64,000 nt of DNA, taken from an uncultured Paracoccaceae bacterium (GTDB lineage: Bacteria; Pseudomonadota; Alphaproteobacteria; Rhodobacterales; Rhodobacteraceae). Numbering within the stretch: the stretch's first letter is position 1; every line of letters starts with the position of its first letter. Of the stretch, positions 52,465 through 63,005 are shown in pieces. The stretch spans positions 1-64,000 of the forward strand of contig CANLVD010000016.1 in the NCBI GenBank assembly GCA_947494445.1. Direction: 5' to 3'. The notes beneath the pieces are model-generated. The model was not told where the DNA came from, did not search any database, and saw nothing but the letters and a program-made list of their open reading frames with translations. Made by a program: the position numbers and the translations under genes.

Positions 52465-53543
52465 TCTGCGGCCTCCTGGCTGTCCATCGCCTCGGTCCGC
52501 AATTTGCGGATCAGTTCCAGTTCGGACTGAAAATCGACGTAGTGCGGTAGTTTGATGTGCTCAAGAAAGCCCGTCGCCTGAACATTGTCGCCGTGATAGA
52601 GCACGAATTCCGCATCCTGCGCAGGTGCACCGACATTGTCTTCGCCCAGTTCTTCCCACCTTAGCGCCCGGTCAATCAGAGCCATGGAGATTGATTTGCG
52701 TTCCGATTGGCCAAAGACCAGACCATAGCCGCGCGTGAATTGTGGAGGCTCGGATTTTGAGCCGTGAAACTGGTTGACGGTTTCACATTCGGTCAGCGTG
52801 ACCTCCCCGATGTCGATGGCAAAACCCAATTCGGGAATGTCCATCTCGACTGCGACAGTGCCGATCCGCAACTCGCCCACAAAGGCATGGTTGCGCGCAT
52901 AGCCGCGCTGGGTGGAATAGGCCATGCCAAGCGCAAAGCCTTCGTCTGACCGGGTGAGGGCTTGAAGGCGCAATGCACGTTCAGCCGGAAGTTCCAGCGG
53001 CTCGCGCGTCAGATCTTTGGGGTCGGCGTCTGAGTTGGTGGTTTCCTCGATCAGGCCCTCACGGTTCAGGAACTCTGTCACATGTGGTGTAGCTTCCAGA
53101 TTGGCCTCGGCCATCGGGGCTTCGGGCACCTCACCATTTGCGGCAAGCTGAAAGTCCAGCAGACGGTGGGTGTAGTCGAATGTGGGCCCAAGCACCTGAC
53201 CACCGGGCAGGTCCTTGAAGGTGGCAGATATGCGCCGCTCGCAGGCCATAGTGCCTGTGTCTACGGGCGCGGTCGCTCCGAAACGGGGCAGCGTCGTGCG
53301 ATAGGCGCGGATCAGAAAAATTGCCTCGATCAGATCGCCCCGTGACTGCTTGATCGCAAGTGCTGCAAGATCGGGATCAAAGAGCGAGCCCTCTGCCATC
53401 ACCCGGTTGACCGCGAGGGACAATTGCTCGCGGATTTGCGCAACCGTCAGCTCGGTCACGTCCGTGTCACCACGCCGTTCTTCGGCAAGCCATGCATGGG
53501 CATTGTCGATTGCCCGCTCTCCGCCTTTGACCGCTACATACAT
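52461..53543 (-). CDS. phnI: C-P lyase subunit PhnI
   Basis: A 360-residue subunit that installs the ribose: it couples phosphonate to ATP to form ribose 1-phosphonate triphosphate, together with PhnGHL. Recognisable as MYVAVKGGERAIDNAHAWLA at the start, which has the start at ATG 53543; upstream in-frame residues are shadow. It overlaps phnH by 10 bases and the HAD gene by 4. The length is normal for PhnI. Confidence 0.95.
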   Translation of the reverse strand: MYVAVKGGERAIDNAHAWLAEERRGDTDVTELTVAQIREQLSLAVNRVMAEGSLFDPDLAALAIKQSRGDLIEAIFLIRAYRTTLPRFGATAPVDTGTMACERRISATFKDLPGGQVLGPTFDYTHRLLDFQLAANGEVPEAPMAEANLEATPHVTEFLNREGLIEETTNSDADPKDLTREPLELPAERALRLQALTRSDEGFALGMAYSTQRGYARNHAFVGELRIGTVAVEMDIPELGFAIDIGEVTLTECETVNQFHGSKSEPPQFTRGYGLVFGQSERKSISMALIDRALRWEELGEDNVGAPAQDAEFVLYHGDNVQATGFLEHIKLPHYVDFQSELELIRKLRTEAMDSQEAAE

Positions 53544-54106
53544 TCCGACACCTCGGTGCTGCGGGGCAGGGAGGCCAGTCTGTCGCCACAGGTGAAGATG
53601 AAATCCAATCCAAGCGGGAACAGCCGATGATTGGCAACAAATCCCTGTATTTCGGGCAACGAGAGCGTGGCAGTGCTCTCGATCCCCGGACCTTTCAGGG
53701 TTGCACCTGCCGTGCTCAGTTGGCTGCATTCCACGATCAAGGTGGTGGAGCGGTCGGGATACTCCGCCGTGCCGACAGGATAATCTGCCAGCGGCAACAG
53801 ATCCTGCCAACTGCCTAAGGCAAAGCTGGCTTTTGCCTTGTCCGTGACGGGTGCTCCGGTGTGAAAAGCCACCCAGCCCCGCACCGGTTCGCAGTCATGT
53901 TCTCCTGCCAGATGAAGACCCGTGTCCATGTCACACAGAGTCAGCAACGTGGCGGCAGCAGCAGGTGACATTGGCGCGGGTCCGAACGCGCCGTTGACGG
54001 TTGCGATCTCGCCCGGGCGCGACATTGCTGTCATCACCGCACGAAAAGCAAAGGCCGCATCGCGGGCAGGGTCGGCAAATCCGCCGTCAAGGGCATGGGC
54101 AGTCAT
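53534..54106 (-). CDS. phnH: C-P lyase subunit PhnH
   Basis: A 190-residue subunit of the PhnGHIJ core. The conserved region AFRAVMTAMSRPGEIATVNG (about residues 19-38) and the segment SLPEIQGFVANHRLFPLGLDFIF are typical. Start chosen at ATG 54106, directly after the phnG stop; a longer frame upstream overlaps phnG entirely. Its stop extends 10 bases into phnI. Confidence 0.92.
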   Translation of the reverse strand: MTAHALDGGFADPARDAAFAFRAVMTAMSRPGEIATVNGAFGPAPMSPAAAATLLTLCDMDTGLHLAGEHDCEPVRGWVAFHTGAPVTDKAKASFALGSWQDLLPLADYPVGTAEYPDRSTTLIVECSQLSTAGATLKGPGIESTATLSLPEIQGFVANHRLFPLGLDFIFTCGDRLASLPRSTEVSECM

Positions 54107-54107
54107 T

Positions 54108-54563
54108 TCAATCCTCTCCCCGAACCAGCGTGAAGAAATCCACTTTGGTCGCGGCAGCCTTTGCGGCCCGCGCGGTTTTTTGTCTGGTGGCCTGCTGTTG
54201 AAGTGGTGCCAAAACATGGTTGCGCAGATCGTCAGCTTTGGCAGTTTGCATCAGCGCGTCGGTCAGAGCCGCAGCTCGGGCATCATCCTTGTTGCGGCCC
54301 TGAACATAGCCATGACCGATTTCGCCTGATGGGATCTTCAGGCTGCACCGGGTTACGGTCATTTCGCCGAGATTGAACGGCTCGCCCGAACCGCCTACGC
54401 GGCCCCTGACCATGACGCTGCCGATCTCGGGTGGGCGCAGCCAGGTGAAGGACGGCACCCCTTCAATCGCGTCCAGCAATTCGGCGACATGTCCCTCATC
54501 TGCTTTGGCCAGCAGGCTCAGCCATGATTTTCGCGCTGTTTCTGCGTCCATGCCGTCAAGCAT
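54108..54563 (-). CDS. phnG: C-P lyase subunit PhnG
   Basis: A 151-residue protein, the first of the phn operon. The family landmarks are RPPEIGSVMVRGRVGGSGEPFNLGEMTVTRC with its conserved Cys, and GHGYVQGRN. The start may be ATG 54563 or 54551; the first has GTCGAG upstream only weakly resembling a ribosome-binding site. The promoter region is shared with divergent phnF (54564-54618). Confidence 0.93.
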   Translation of the reverse strand: MLDGMDAETARKSWLSLLAKADEGHVAELLDAIEGVPSFTWLRPPEIGSVMVRGRVGGSGEPFNLGEMTVTRCSLKIPSGEIGHGYVQGRNKDDARAAALTDALMQTAKADDLRNHVLAPLQQQATRQKTARAAKAAATKVDFFTLVRGED

Positions 54564-54583
54564 CTCGACAACTTTCCAAATTA

Positions 54584-54624
54584 CTATACAACTATACTAA
54601 TCATAGCTCATTATAAGCATGAGC
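54584..54624. promoter_or_regulatory. Repeats in the phnG-phnF promoter region
   Basis: CTATAC occurs twice, 54584-54589 and 54592-54597, as an 8-base-period direct repeat, upstream of phnG. A second element is an inverted repeat GCTCAT-N7-ATGAGC (54606-54611 and 54619-54624) overlapping the phnF start. Either could be a PhnF binding site. Confidence 0.4.
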
Positions 54625-55371
54625 GCCACAGGAGAGTTGGGAAAATTGGAAAGCGCATCGGCAAAAACGGCTCTGTGGAAAGCCATTGCGGCCAGCCTGA
54701 AAGAGGATCTGGCCGAGCATCGCTACGCTCCGGGCGACAAGTTGCCCACCGAAGCCGCTTTGGCAGATCGCTTTGGCGTCAACCGCCACACCGTGCGCCA
54801 TGCGATCAAGGGTCTGGTGGAAGAGGGGCTGCTGCGCACCCGACGGGGCGCAGGCGTTTTTGTCACGGCCACGCCCACGGATTACCCGATCGGCAAGCGG
54901 GTGCGGTTTCACCAGAACCTGCTCGCCTCGGGGCGTGCGCCGGAGAAGCGTATCCTGAGCGTTGAAGAGCGTGCCGCAACTGTGGAAGAGGCTGACCGTC
55001 TGGCGCTGGAGCCGGGAAAGGCCCTGACGGTCTACCACGGGTTGTCACTGGCCGATGGTCTGCCGATTGCCCTGTTCTCCAGTCATTTTCCAGCCGTGCG
55101 CCTGCCCGGGATCGCGCGGGCATTGCAGGAGGAGACCAGTGTCACAAAGGCGCTCGCCCAATGCGGGGTTGAAGATTACACCCGCGCCTCTACACGGATC
55201 AGCGCACGCTCTGCCAATGCAACCCAAGCGCTTCATTTGCAGGTCACGCAGGGCGCGCCGTTGATCTATTCGACCAGCCTGAATGTTGATGAGGCGGGGG
55301 TCCCGGTCGAGTTCGGTATGACCTGGTTTTCCGGTGATCGCGTGACCCTGACGGTTGGCGAAGGCCATTAA
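54619..55371 (+). CDS. phnF: GntR/HutC family regulator PhnF
   Basis: A 250-residue regulator with an N-terminal winged helix-turn-helix (residues about 18-88, with ADRFGVNRHTVRHAIKGL) and a C-terminal UTRA ligand-binding domain, as in PhnF. It diverges from phnG and probably represses the C-P lyase operon until phosphonate is present. The ATG at 54619 lies within an inverted repeat that also overlaps the ribosome-binding region. A terminator hairpin lies past the stop. Confidence 0.9.
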   Translation: MSATGELGKLESASAKTALWKAIAASLKEDLAEHRYAPGDKLPTEAALADRFGVNRHTVRHAIKGLVEEGLLRTRRGAGVFVTATPTDYPIGKRVRFHQNLLASGRAPEKRILSVEERAATVEEADRLALEPGKALTVYHGLSLADGLPIALFSSHFPAVRLPGIARALQEETSVTKALAQCGVEDYTRASTRISARSANATQALHLQVTQGAPLIYSTSLNVDEAGVPVEFGMTWFSGDRVTLTVGEGH

Positions 55372-55420
55372 CGTGTTTGACGCCAGGGCCACGGGCGGTT
55401 TCAGCCCGGTGTCCCGCAGA

Positions 55421-55441
55421 GTGCCGCAGCGTGGCATTTTT
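55421..55441 (+). terminator. Rho-independent terminator of phnF
   Basis: A 7-bp stem (55421-55427 with 55431-55437, two G-T pairs) with a 3-base loop is followed by five T. It lies 50 bases past the phnF stop and before the glycogen operon. Confidence 0.55.
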
Positions 55442-55623
55442 GCCCATCTGCACACCAGTTGCTATCAAACTCTGATACATTTTTGGCAATCAGCGCGCCT
55501 TCCTTGAATGCTTTCTGGCACATCACCTTGCAGCGTTGTATCCCCACTGTTAGCAGTTGCAGCAAGGCGCTTTACGCGCTGCATTGGAACTTGCCCGTCC
55601 GGGCACTGGAAAGTTGAAGAGAT

Positions 55624-58023
55624 ATGTCTAAGGACTTTGATTTTGTGACCACCGCTGACGATCTTTGTCAGGACATTCAAAGACATTTGAAGCTTTCCAT
55701 CGGCAAGGATGTCGAGCATGCCATTCGTTATGACTGGCGCATGGCGCTGTCACTGGCCCTGCGGGACCGGATCGTGGAGCCGTGGTTCGATTCGATCCGC
55801 AAGACCGAAGCCGGCGGGCACAAGCGGGTCTACTACCTGTCGATGGAGTTTCTGATCGGTCGTCTGGTCGAGGATGTGGCGATCAATCTGGAAGTGGAAG
55901 ACCTTGCCCGGGAGGCGATGGATCGTCTCGGCCAGAACTATGATGATGTCGTGGCCGATGAGCCTGATGCGGCATTGGGCAATGGTGGCCTTGGTCGGTT
56001 GGCGGCCTGTTTTCTCGACAGCCTGTCAGCCCTGTCGATCCCGGCCTATGGATACGGGATCCGTTATGAGCACGGCCTGTTCGAGCAGCATTTCGAGGAC
56101 GGTCAGCAGATTGAAACTGCCGAGGGCTGGCTGGCGCAGACCCATGTCTGGGAATTCGAGCGGCCGGGCATCGCCTATGACATCCATTTCGGCGGCTATG
56201 TGCATGAGAGTCAGGGCAAGTCGGTCTGGCATCCGGGCGAGACAGTGCTGGCGGCAGCCTATGACACGCCCATTGTCGGCTGGAAGGGGCGCTGGGCCAA
56301 CACGCTGCGCCTTTGGGCGGCCAAGCCGGTCAAACTTTTCGATCTGGAGAGTTTCAACCGGGGTGATTACATTGGCGCGAACGCGCCTGAGCGTCTGGCA
56401 CGCACGATCTCGCGCGTTCTGTATCCGGACGATACCACCGATGTGGGCAAGGAGTTGCGGCTCAAGCAGGAGTATTTCTTCACGTCTGCCTCCATTCAGG
56501 ATCTGATCCGGCGCCATCTTGGCGAAGGGCACAAGCTGGAAGACCTCGCCAATTTCGCGGCCATTCAGTTGAACGATACCCATCCGGCAGTCGCCGGGCC
56601 CGAACTGGTCCGCATCCTTCATGATCTGCACGGGATAGAGTTGGACAAGGCCATTGATATTGCACAGGCCTGTCTGGGCTACACCAACCACACGCTGTTG
56701 CCCGAGGCGCTGGAAGCTTGGCCCGAGGGGCTGTTTGCCCGCATCCTGCCGCGTCATTTCCGACTGATCGAGCTGATCGAAGAGCGCCATCTGGCCCGGA
56801 CGCAAAGCGACATCCGGATCATGGAGCATGGCAATGTGCGCATGGGCGAATTGGCGTTCGTGATGGCGCATAAAGTCAACGGCGTCTCGGCACTGCATTC
56901 CGAACTGGTCAAGGAAACCGTCTTTGCAGATCTGCACGCAGCCTATCCTGACCGCATCGTGAACCAGACCAACGGCGTCACGCCAAGACGCTGGCTTTAT
57001 TCCTGCAACCCTGCCTTGCGTGGGCTTCTGAACGACACCATCGGCACCGGCTGGCAGGATGACCTTGAACGGCTGCAGGATCTGAAACCGCATCTAGAAG
57101 ATGCCGGTTTCCTGCAGGCCTACGGTCAGGCCAAGCGCGCCAACAAGCTGATCCTGTCGAACTGGGTAGAGGAAACCAGCGGACAGGTGATCAGCCCTGA
57201 CGCCATGTTCGACATCCAGATCAAGCGGATCCACGAATACAAACGCCAGCACATGAACATTCTTGAGACGATCGCGCTCTGGAATGACATCCGGGACAAT
57301 CCGCAAGGCGACTGGACACCGCGCGTGAAAGTCTTCGGCGGCAAGGCGGCACCGGGCTATGTGCTGGCCAAGTCGATCATCCGTCTGATCAACGACGTGG
57401 CCAAAACCATCAACAGCGACCCGGTCACCCGCGACCTGTTGCAGGTGGTCTATCCCGAGAATTACAACGTCTCGATGGCCGAGATCCTGATCCCGGCTTC
57501 CGATCTGTCAGAGCAGATTTCAACCGCCGGGAAAGAAGCCTCAGGCACTGGCAACATGAAGCTTTCCCTGAACGGCAGCCCGACCATTGGGACGCTGGAT
57601 GGGGCAAATGTGGAAATTCGCGAGCATGTCGGGGCAGAGAACTTCTTCCTCTTTGGTCTTACAGCGGCCGAGGCTGCGGAACGCCGGACCCATCACGGGT
57701 ATGCACGCCGTGCGATTGAGGCCAGCCCGCGCCTGACCCGCGTCCTTGGCCAGATTGCCAGCGGAACCTTCTCGAACGGAGATACCCAGAGATACTCGGA
57801 CATCCTCGCCAATCTTTATGAGCATGACTATTTCCTCGTGACCTGTGATTTTGACGATTACTTCAATGCGCAACGGGCTGTTGACCTGGCCTATCGCGAC
57901 ACCGCAGGATGGAACCGGATGGCAGCGGCCAACACGGCCGGGATGGGGTGGTTTTCATCGGACAGAACGATCAGGGGCTATGCGCGCGATATCTGGAATG
58001 TGTCTCCTGTGCTGGGAGCCTAG
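55624..58023 (+). CDS. glgP: Glycogen phosphorylase
   Basis: A 799-residue PLP-dependent enzyme that releases glucose 1-phosphate from glycogen. The PLP lysine is K646 in SGTGNMK. The alpha-glucan phosphorylase signature EASGTGNMKLSLNG is intact, as is the N-terminal YYLSMEFLIGR. Length and sequence are typical of bacterial GlgP. It heads a five-gene operon glgP-glgB-glgC-glgA-glgX. Confidence 0.97.
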   Translation: MSKDFDFVTTADDLCQDIQRHLKLSIGKDVEHAIRYDWRMALSLALRDRIVEPWFDSIRKTEAGGHKRVYYLSMEFLIGRLVEDVAINLEVEDLAREAMDRLGQNYDDVVADEPDAALGNGGLGRLAACFLDSLSALSIPAYGYGIRYEHGLFEQHFEDGQQIETAEGWLAQTHVWEFERPGIAYDIHFGGYVHESQGKSVWHPGETVLAAAYDTPIVGWKGRWANTLRLWAAKPVKLFDLESFNRGDYIGANAPERLARTISRVLYPDDTTDVGKELRLKQEYFFTSASIQDLIRRHLGEGHKLEDLANFAAIQLNDTHPAVAGPELVRILHDLHGIELDKAIDIAQACLGYTNHTLLPEALEAWPEGLFARILPRHFRLIELIEERHLARTQSDIRIMEHGNVRMGELAFVMAHKVNGVSALHSELVKETVFADLHAAYPDRIVNQTNGVTPRRWLYSCNPALRGLLNDTIGTGWQDDLERLQDLKPHLEDAGFLQAYGQAKRANKLILSNWVEETSGQVISPDAMFDIQIKRIHEYKRQHMNILETIALWNDIRDNPQGDWTPRVKVFGGKAAPGYVLAKSIIRLINDVAKTINSDPVTRDLLQVVYPENYNVSMAEILIPASDLSEQISTAGKEASGTGNMKLSLNGSPTIGTLDGANVEIREHVGAENFFLFGLTAAEAAERRTHHGYARRAIEASPRLTRVLGQIASGTFSNGDTQRYSDILANLYEHDYFLVTCDFDDYFNAQRAVDLAYRDTAGWNRMAAANTAGMGWFSSDRTIRGYARDIWNVSPVLGA

Positions 58024-58051
58024 ATGAAATGGCGCGTCGGGGTTTGATGAC

Positions 58052-60247
58052 ATGATTGACCCGGCCAATGCATCTGCCATTGCAGATGGCACCCATGGAG
58101 ATCCGTTTTCTGTTCTGGGCCAGCATCTGACAGACGGCAAGCTGACGATCCGCGCCTTTGTTCCCGATGCCTCTGCGATCGATGTGCTGGATCGCGAAAG
58201 CGGCGATCTTCTTGGTAAGCTGAAAGCGCTCCCTGCGTCCCCGTCTGTCTTTGTGGGTGTGATGAAGGGCGCCAAAGCTCCGCTTTCCTACCGTTTGCGG
58301 ATCACCAAGGGAGGCGACATCTGGGAAACTGATGATCCCTACGCCTTTGGCCCTGTTCTGGGCGAGATGGACGAGCATCTGATCTCCCGGGGAGATCACC
58401 ATAACCTGTGGCGGGTGCTGGGTGCCCATGTGATGACCCACGAAGGGGTCGAAGGCACGCATTTCGCACTCTGGGCTCCCAATGCCAAGCGTGCCTCCGT
58501 CATCGGGGCGTTCAATTCCTGGGATGGCAGACGCAATCCAATGCGCAGGCGCGGGGCCACGGGCGTCTGGGAGATTTTCATGCCCGGCATCGGCCCGGGC
58601 GAGGCCTACAAGTTTGAGCTCCTGGATGCAGCGGGCAATCTGCTGCCACAGAAGTCCGACCCCTACGGCTTCGGGGCAGAGCACCCACCGCAAACCGCGT
58701 CGATTGTGCGCGCATTGGATGATCACTCATGGGGTGATGATGCCTGGATGCAGCGCCGTGACATACTGCACCAGATCGACCAGCCGATTTCGATTTATGA
58801 AGTGCATCTGGGATCGTGGCGTACTGTGCCCGAAGATGGCAACCGGCCCTTGTCCTATCTGGAACATGCCCGCGATTTGGTGGGCTATGCCAAGGATATG
58901 GGGTTCACGCATATCGAGCTGATGCCGGTCTCCGAATACCCGTTTGACGGCTCATGGGGTTACCAGCCCATCGGGCTTTATGCGCCTTCCGTCCGTTTCG
59001 GACCCTTGGCAGAGTTTCGCGCCTTCGTCGAGGCCTGCCATGCTGCCGACATCGGTCTGTTGATCGACTGGGTGCCGGGGCATTTTCCCGAAGATGCTCA
59101 CGGGCTTGGCCAGTTTGACGGGACAGCGCTCTATGAACACGCTGACAGACGGGAAGGGTTTCATCCCGACTGGAACACGCTGGTGTTCAATTATGGCCGT
59201 CAGGAAGTGTCCAACTATCTGGTGGCAAACGCGCTTTACTGGCTGAAGGAACATCACATCGACGGGCTGCGTGTCGATGCGGTCGCCTCCATGCTTTACC
59301 GGGATTATTCCCGCAAGGATGGCGAGTGGGTTCCAAACAAGGATGGCGGGCGTGAGAACCTTGAGGCGATCAGCTTTCTGCAACGCATGAACACTGTCTG
59401 TTATGGCGAAGTGCCGGGTGTGATGACCGTGGCTGAGGAAAGCACCGCCTTTCCCGGCGTCAGTGCACCGGCCGATCATGGTGGTCTGGGCTTTGGCTAC
59501 AAGTGGAACATGGGCTGGATGAATGACACCCTGTCCTATGTTTCGAAAGATCCGATCCACCGGAAATACCATCACCACCAGATGACCTTTGGTTTGCACT
59601 ATGCATTCTCCGAAAATTTCGTGCTGCCGATCAGCCATGATGAAGTTGTGCATGGCAAAGGCTCCATGCTGGAGAAGATGCCCGGTGGCGGGGATGAGAA
59701 ATTCGCCAACCTGCGGGCCTACTACGGGTTCATGTGGGGACATCCGGGCAAGAAGCTGTTGTTCATGGGCTGTGAATTTGCCCAAGGACGGGAGTGGAAC
59801 CATCAATCTTCGCTTGATTGGGATTTATTGGAACGATCTCAGCATGCGGGCGTTCAATCATTGGTGCGCGACCTGAACGGGCTTTACCGGAGCCTGCCAG
59901 CGCTGCACCAGTTGGATGCAAAACCGCAAGGGTTTGAGTGGATTGAAGAAGGTGCGGCTGAAGAATCTGTGTTTGCATGGGTGCGCCATGGCCATGACGG
60001 CACCGCGCCTGTGCTGGTTGTCTGCAACTTCACTCCGGTCCTGCGAGAAGGACGCCGAATCGGTGTTCCGCAGGAAGGGCGCTGGATCGAGCGCATGAAC
60101 ACAGATGCAGGAATTTATGGGGGACAGGACCGGGGCAATCTGGGTGCAGTCCAGAGCGACCCTGTCGCAGCATCGGGCCGGATGCACTCCGTGTCGCTGA
60201 CCCTGCCACCGCTTTCAACATTGATTTTTGAACTGGACCAAGACTGA
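58052..60247 (+). CDS. glgB: 1,4-alpha-glucan branching enzyme
   Basis: A 731-residue GH13 enzyme that forms alpha-1,6 branches. N-terminal CBM48 domains precede the catalytic TIM barrel. The nucleophile is D409 (GLRVDAVAS) and the acid/base E462 (TVAEES), both at the offset expected from E. coli (D405, E458). It starts 28 bases after glgP. The glgC start lies 46 bases beyond its stop. Confidence 0.97.
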   Translation: MIDPANASAIADGTHGDPFSVLGQHLTDGKLTIRAFVPDASAIDVLDRESGDLLGKLKALPASPSVFVGVMKGAKAPLSYRLRITKGGDIWETDDPYAFGPVLGEMDEHLISRGDHHNLWRVLGAHVMTHEGVEGTHFALWAPNAKRASVIGAFNSWDGRRNPMRRRGATGVWEIFMPGIGPGEAYKFELLDAAGNLLPQKSDPYGFGAEHPPQTASIVRALDDHSWGDDAWMQRRDILHQIDQPISIYEVHLGSWRTVPEDGNRPLSYLEHARDLVGYAKDMGFTHIELMPVSEYPFDGSWGYQPIGLYAPSVRFGPLAEFRAFVEACHAADIGLLIDWVPGHFPEDAHGLGQFDGTALYEHADRREGFHPDWNTLVFNYGRQEVSNYLVANALYWLKEHHIDGLRVDAVASMLYRDYSRKDGEWVPNKDGGRENLEAISFLQRMNTVCYGEVPGVMTVAEESTAFPGVSAPADHGGLGFGYKWNMGWMNDTLSYVSKDPIHRKYHHHQMTFGLHYAFSENFVLPISHDEVVHGKGSMLEKMPGGGDEKFANLRAYYGFMWGHPGKKLLFMGCEFAQGREWNHQSSLDWDLLERSQHAGVQSLVRDLNGLYRSLPALHQLDAKPQGFEWIEEGAAEESVFAWVRHGHDGTAPVLVVCNFTPVLREGRRIGVPQEGRWIERMNTDAGIYGGQDRGNLGAVQSDPVAASGRMHSVSLTLPPLSTLIFELDQD

Positions 60248-60293
60248 CAAGAGCACAGAAAAATTCGTGCACGACCAAGGGGAGGGAAAGACA

Positions 60294-61553
60294 TTGGATA
60301 GAGAATCGCAACGATTGGCCCAACAGTCGATGGCATTTGTTCTGGCCGGCGGGCGGGGCAGCCGGCTTTATGAATTGACCGACCGACGCGCAAAACCTGC
60401 GATGTATTTCGGTGGCAAGTCGCGCATCATCGATTTCGCCCTGTCCAATGCCGTGAATTCCGGCATCCGCCGCATGGGCGTTGCCACCCAGTACAAGGCG
60501 CATTCCCTGATCCGCCACCTGCAGCGAGGGTGGTCGTTCTTCCGGGCCGAACGCAACGAGTCACTGGATATTCTGCCAGCCTCCCAGCGGTTGGATGAAG
60601 AGAATTGGTACAAGGGCACGGCCGACGCGGTGACCCAGAACATCGACATCATCGAAAGTTACGCGCCGAAATACATCGTCATTCTGGCCGGTGATCACAT
60701 CTACAAGCAGGACTATTCCATAATGATCAAGCATCATGTGGAAAGTGGAGCCGATGTGACCGTGGGCTGTATCGAGGTGCCCCGGATGGAAGCCAAGGCA
60801 TTCGGTGTGATGAAGGTCGATGAGACGGACCGCATTCTGGATTTCGTGGAAAAACCTGCCAATCCACCGGCCATGCCAGGTCACCCCGACCTCGCTCTGG
60901 CCAGCATGGGCATCTACGTCTTCGAGACCGAGTTTCTGTTCGAGATCCTGCGCAAGGATGCGGCCAATCCTGAGTCGAAGAATGACTTTGGTGGCGACAT
61001 CATCCCCGACATCGTGCGCAACGGCAAAGCGATTGCGCATCCGTTCAGCCGCTCCTGTGTGTTGTCAGGGCAGGAGGAAATTCCCTACTGGCGCGATGTG
61101 GGAACGGTTGATGCTTTCTGGCAGGCCAACGTTGATCTGACCAACTTCAAGCCTGAATTGGATCTTTACGACAGCGATTGGCCGATCTGGACCTATTCCG
61201 AACTGACGCCACCTGCAAAATTCATCCATAACGAAGAGGGACGGCGCGGACATGCGGTCTCCTCCATGGTGTCGGGCGGGTGCATCATCTCGGGCTCCAG
61301 TCTGGACCAGTGTCTGATGTTCACGGGCGTGCGCACCCATTCCTATTCTGAGCTTCAAGGCGTCATTGCCATGCCGCGGGTCGAGATCAAACGCTCTGCC
61401 CGTCTGCGCAACGTGGTGATCGACAGCGGTGTGACAATCCCCGAAGGACTGGTGGTCGGAGAGGATCCCGAAGCAGATGCCGCCCGGTTCCGCCGGACAG
61501 AGGGCGGGATCTGCCTGATCACACAGCCGATGATCGACAAGCTGGGCGGCTGA
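60294..61553 (+). CDS. glgC: Glucose-1-phosphate adenylyltransferase
   Basis: A 419-residue enzyme making ADP-glucose, the glycogen precursor. The N-terminal nucleotidyltransferase domain has [15 protein letters not shown] with the pyrophosphorylase motif, and the C-terminal region has a left-handed beta helix (allosteric). The start chosen is TTG at 60294 with a strong GGGGAGGG six bases upstream; the frame stays open upstream to a TTG at 60228 inside glgB, with a possible GTG at 60267, but neither has such a signal. The TTG would make this weakly initiated but well ribosome-bound. Confidence 0.9.
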   Translation: MDRESQRLAQQSMAFVLAGGRGSRLYELTDRRAKPAMYFGGKSRIIDFALSNAVNSGIRRMGVATQYKAHSLIRHLQRGWSFFRAERNESLDILPASQRLDEENWYKGTADAVTQNIDIIESYAPKYIVILAGDHIYKQDYSIMIKHHVESGADVTVGCIEVPRMEAKAFGVMKVDETDRILDFVEKPANPPAMPGHPDLALASMGIYVFETEFLFEILRKDAANPESKNDFGGDIIPDIVRNGKAIAHPFSRSCVLSGQEEIPYWRDVGTVDAFWQANVDLTNFKPELDLYDSDWPIWTYSELTPPAKFIHNEEGRRGHAVSSMVSGGCIISGSSLDQCLMFTGVRTHSYSELQGVIAMPRVEIKRSARLRNVVIDSGVTIPEGLVVGEDPEADAARFRRTEGGICLITQPMIDKLGG

Positions 61554-61556
61554 TCC

Positions 61557-63005
61557 ATGCGCGTGCTTTTTGTCGCCTCGGAGTGCGCGCCTTTTGTGAA
61601 GACAGGTGGTCTTGCGGATGTGATCGGGGCCGTGCCCAAAGCGCTTGAAGCGATGGGGCATGAGGTCAAGATCCTGATCCCGGCCTACCGTGCGCTGCTG
61701 CCACTGCTGGAAACCGGTCAAAGGGTGTCCGAGTTTTCCGACCTTTTCGGCGGCAAGGTGCGGGTGATTGAGGTTCGTGCCGAAGGGCTGAGCCTTCTTC
61801 TTCTTGATGCGCCGCATCTTTTTGATCGTGACGGCACGCTTTACCTGACCCCGGAGGGGCAGGACTGGCCTGACAATCATCTGCGCTTTGCGGCACTTGG
61901 GCTGGTGGGTGCACATATCGCCGCCGATGGCGCGGATGGCTGGGTGCCTGATGTGGTCAATTGCCATGACTGGCAAGCTGGTCTGTTGCCCGCGTATCTG
62001 CGCCAGTTCAAGCGTCCGGCACCTGCCGTCGTGACGACCATTCACAACATCGCGTTTCAGGGTGTCTATGGCCCGCAGAACCTGGCTCCTCTTGGTTTGT
62101 CGGCTGAACTGTTCACTCAAGACGGAATTGAATACTGGGGCAGCATCAGTTTCCTCAAAGCAGGGCTTGCGCTGGCCGACAAGATCACAACCGTCAGCAA
62201 CAGCTATGCGTCCGAGTTGCTGATGCCGGAGTTCGGCATGGGTATGGAAGGGCTGCTGACCGCACGCGCAGGTGATCTGAGTGGGATCCTCAACGGGATC
62301 GATCTGGATGTCTGGAATCCGGGGACGGATCCGGCGCTGCCACGGCCCTACAACGCACGCTCGTTGAAAGGCAAGGGGATCAACAAGGCCGAGGTCGAGG
62401 CGCGCTTCGATCTGACCCCAAATCCATCGGCACCGCTGTTCTGTGCAGTCAGTCGGCTAACCTCGCAAAAAGGTTTCGACATGCTGCTTGACTGCCTGCC
62501 GGGTCTGATTGCCAAAGGCGGGCGGCTGGCATTGCTGGGCAGTGGAGAGCAGGCGATTGAACAAGCTTTTGTCGACGCCTCCCAGCGCTACAAAGGGGCA
62601 GTCGGCGTGGTGATCGGCTATGATGAGGGGCTGTCGCATCTGTTGCAGGGTGGCAGCGACGCCATCGTGATCCCATCGCGGTTTGAGCCCTGCGGTCTGA
62701 CCCAATTATACGGTCTGCGCTATGGCACGATCCCGGTAGTTGCGCGCACGGGTGGGCTGGCCGATACGATCATCGACGCCAATGACGCAGGATTGCAGGC
62801 CAATTGCGCGACCGGCATACAGTTTTCCCCGATCACAACACAGATGTTTTCGCAGGCGCTGGCGCGGGCCTGTGATCTGTATGCGCAGCCCAAGATCTGG
62901 TCAGCCATGGTCCGGCGTGCGATGAAACATCCGGTTGGATGGGATGTCTCGGCGGGTGCATATCTGGATGTCTACAATGCCGCGCTGGAGCAGAAGTCCA
63001 ACTGA
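61557..63005 (+). CDS. glgA: Glycogen synthase
   Basis: A 482-residue GT5 ADP-glucose-dependent synthase. The substrate-binding KTGGLADVIGA motif is at residues 15-25, and the second-domain motifs SRFEPCGLTQLYGLRYGT (about residues 379-396) with the catalytic Glu are present. It starts 3 bases past glgC and its stop shares one base with glgX (TGATG). It elongates glycogen from ADP-glucose. Confidence 0.97.
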   Translation: MRVLFVASECAPFVKTGGLADVIGAVPKALEAMGHEVKILIPAYRALLPLLETGQRVSEFSDLFGGKVRVIEVRAEGLSLLLLDAPHLFDRDGTLYLTPEGQDWPDNHLRFAALGLVGAHIAADGADGWVPDVVNCHDWQAGLLPAYLRQFKRPAPAVVTTIHNIAFQGVYGPQNLAPLGLSAELFTQDGIEYWGSISFLKAGLALADKITTVSNSYASELLMPEFGMGMEGLLTARAGDLSGILNGIDLDVWNPGTDPALPRPYNARSLKGKGINKAEVEARFDLTPNPSAPLFCAVSRLTSQKGFDMLLDCLPGLIAKGGRLALLGSGEQAIEQAFVDASQRYKGAVGVVIGYDEGLSHLLQGGSDAIVIPSRFEPCGLTQLYGLRYGTIPVVARTGGLADTIIDANDAGLQANCATGIQFSPITTQMFSQALARACDLYAQPKIWSAMVRRAMKHPVGWDVSAGAYLDVYNAALEQKSN

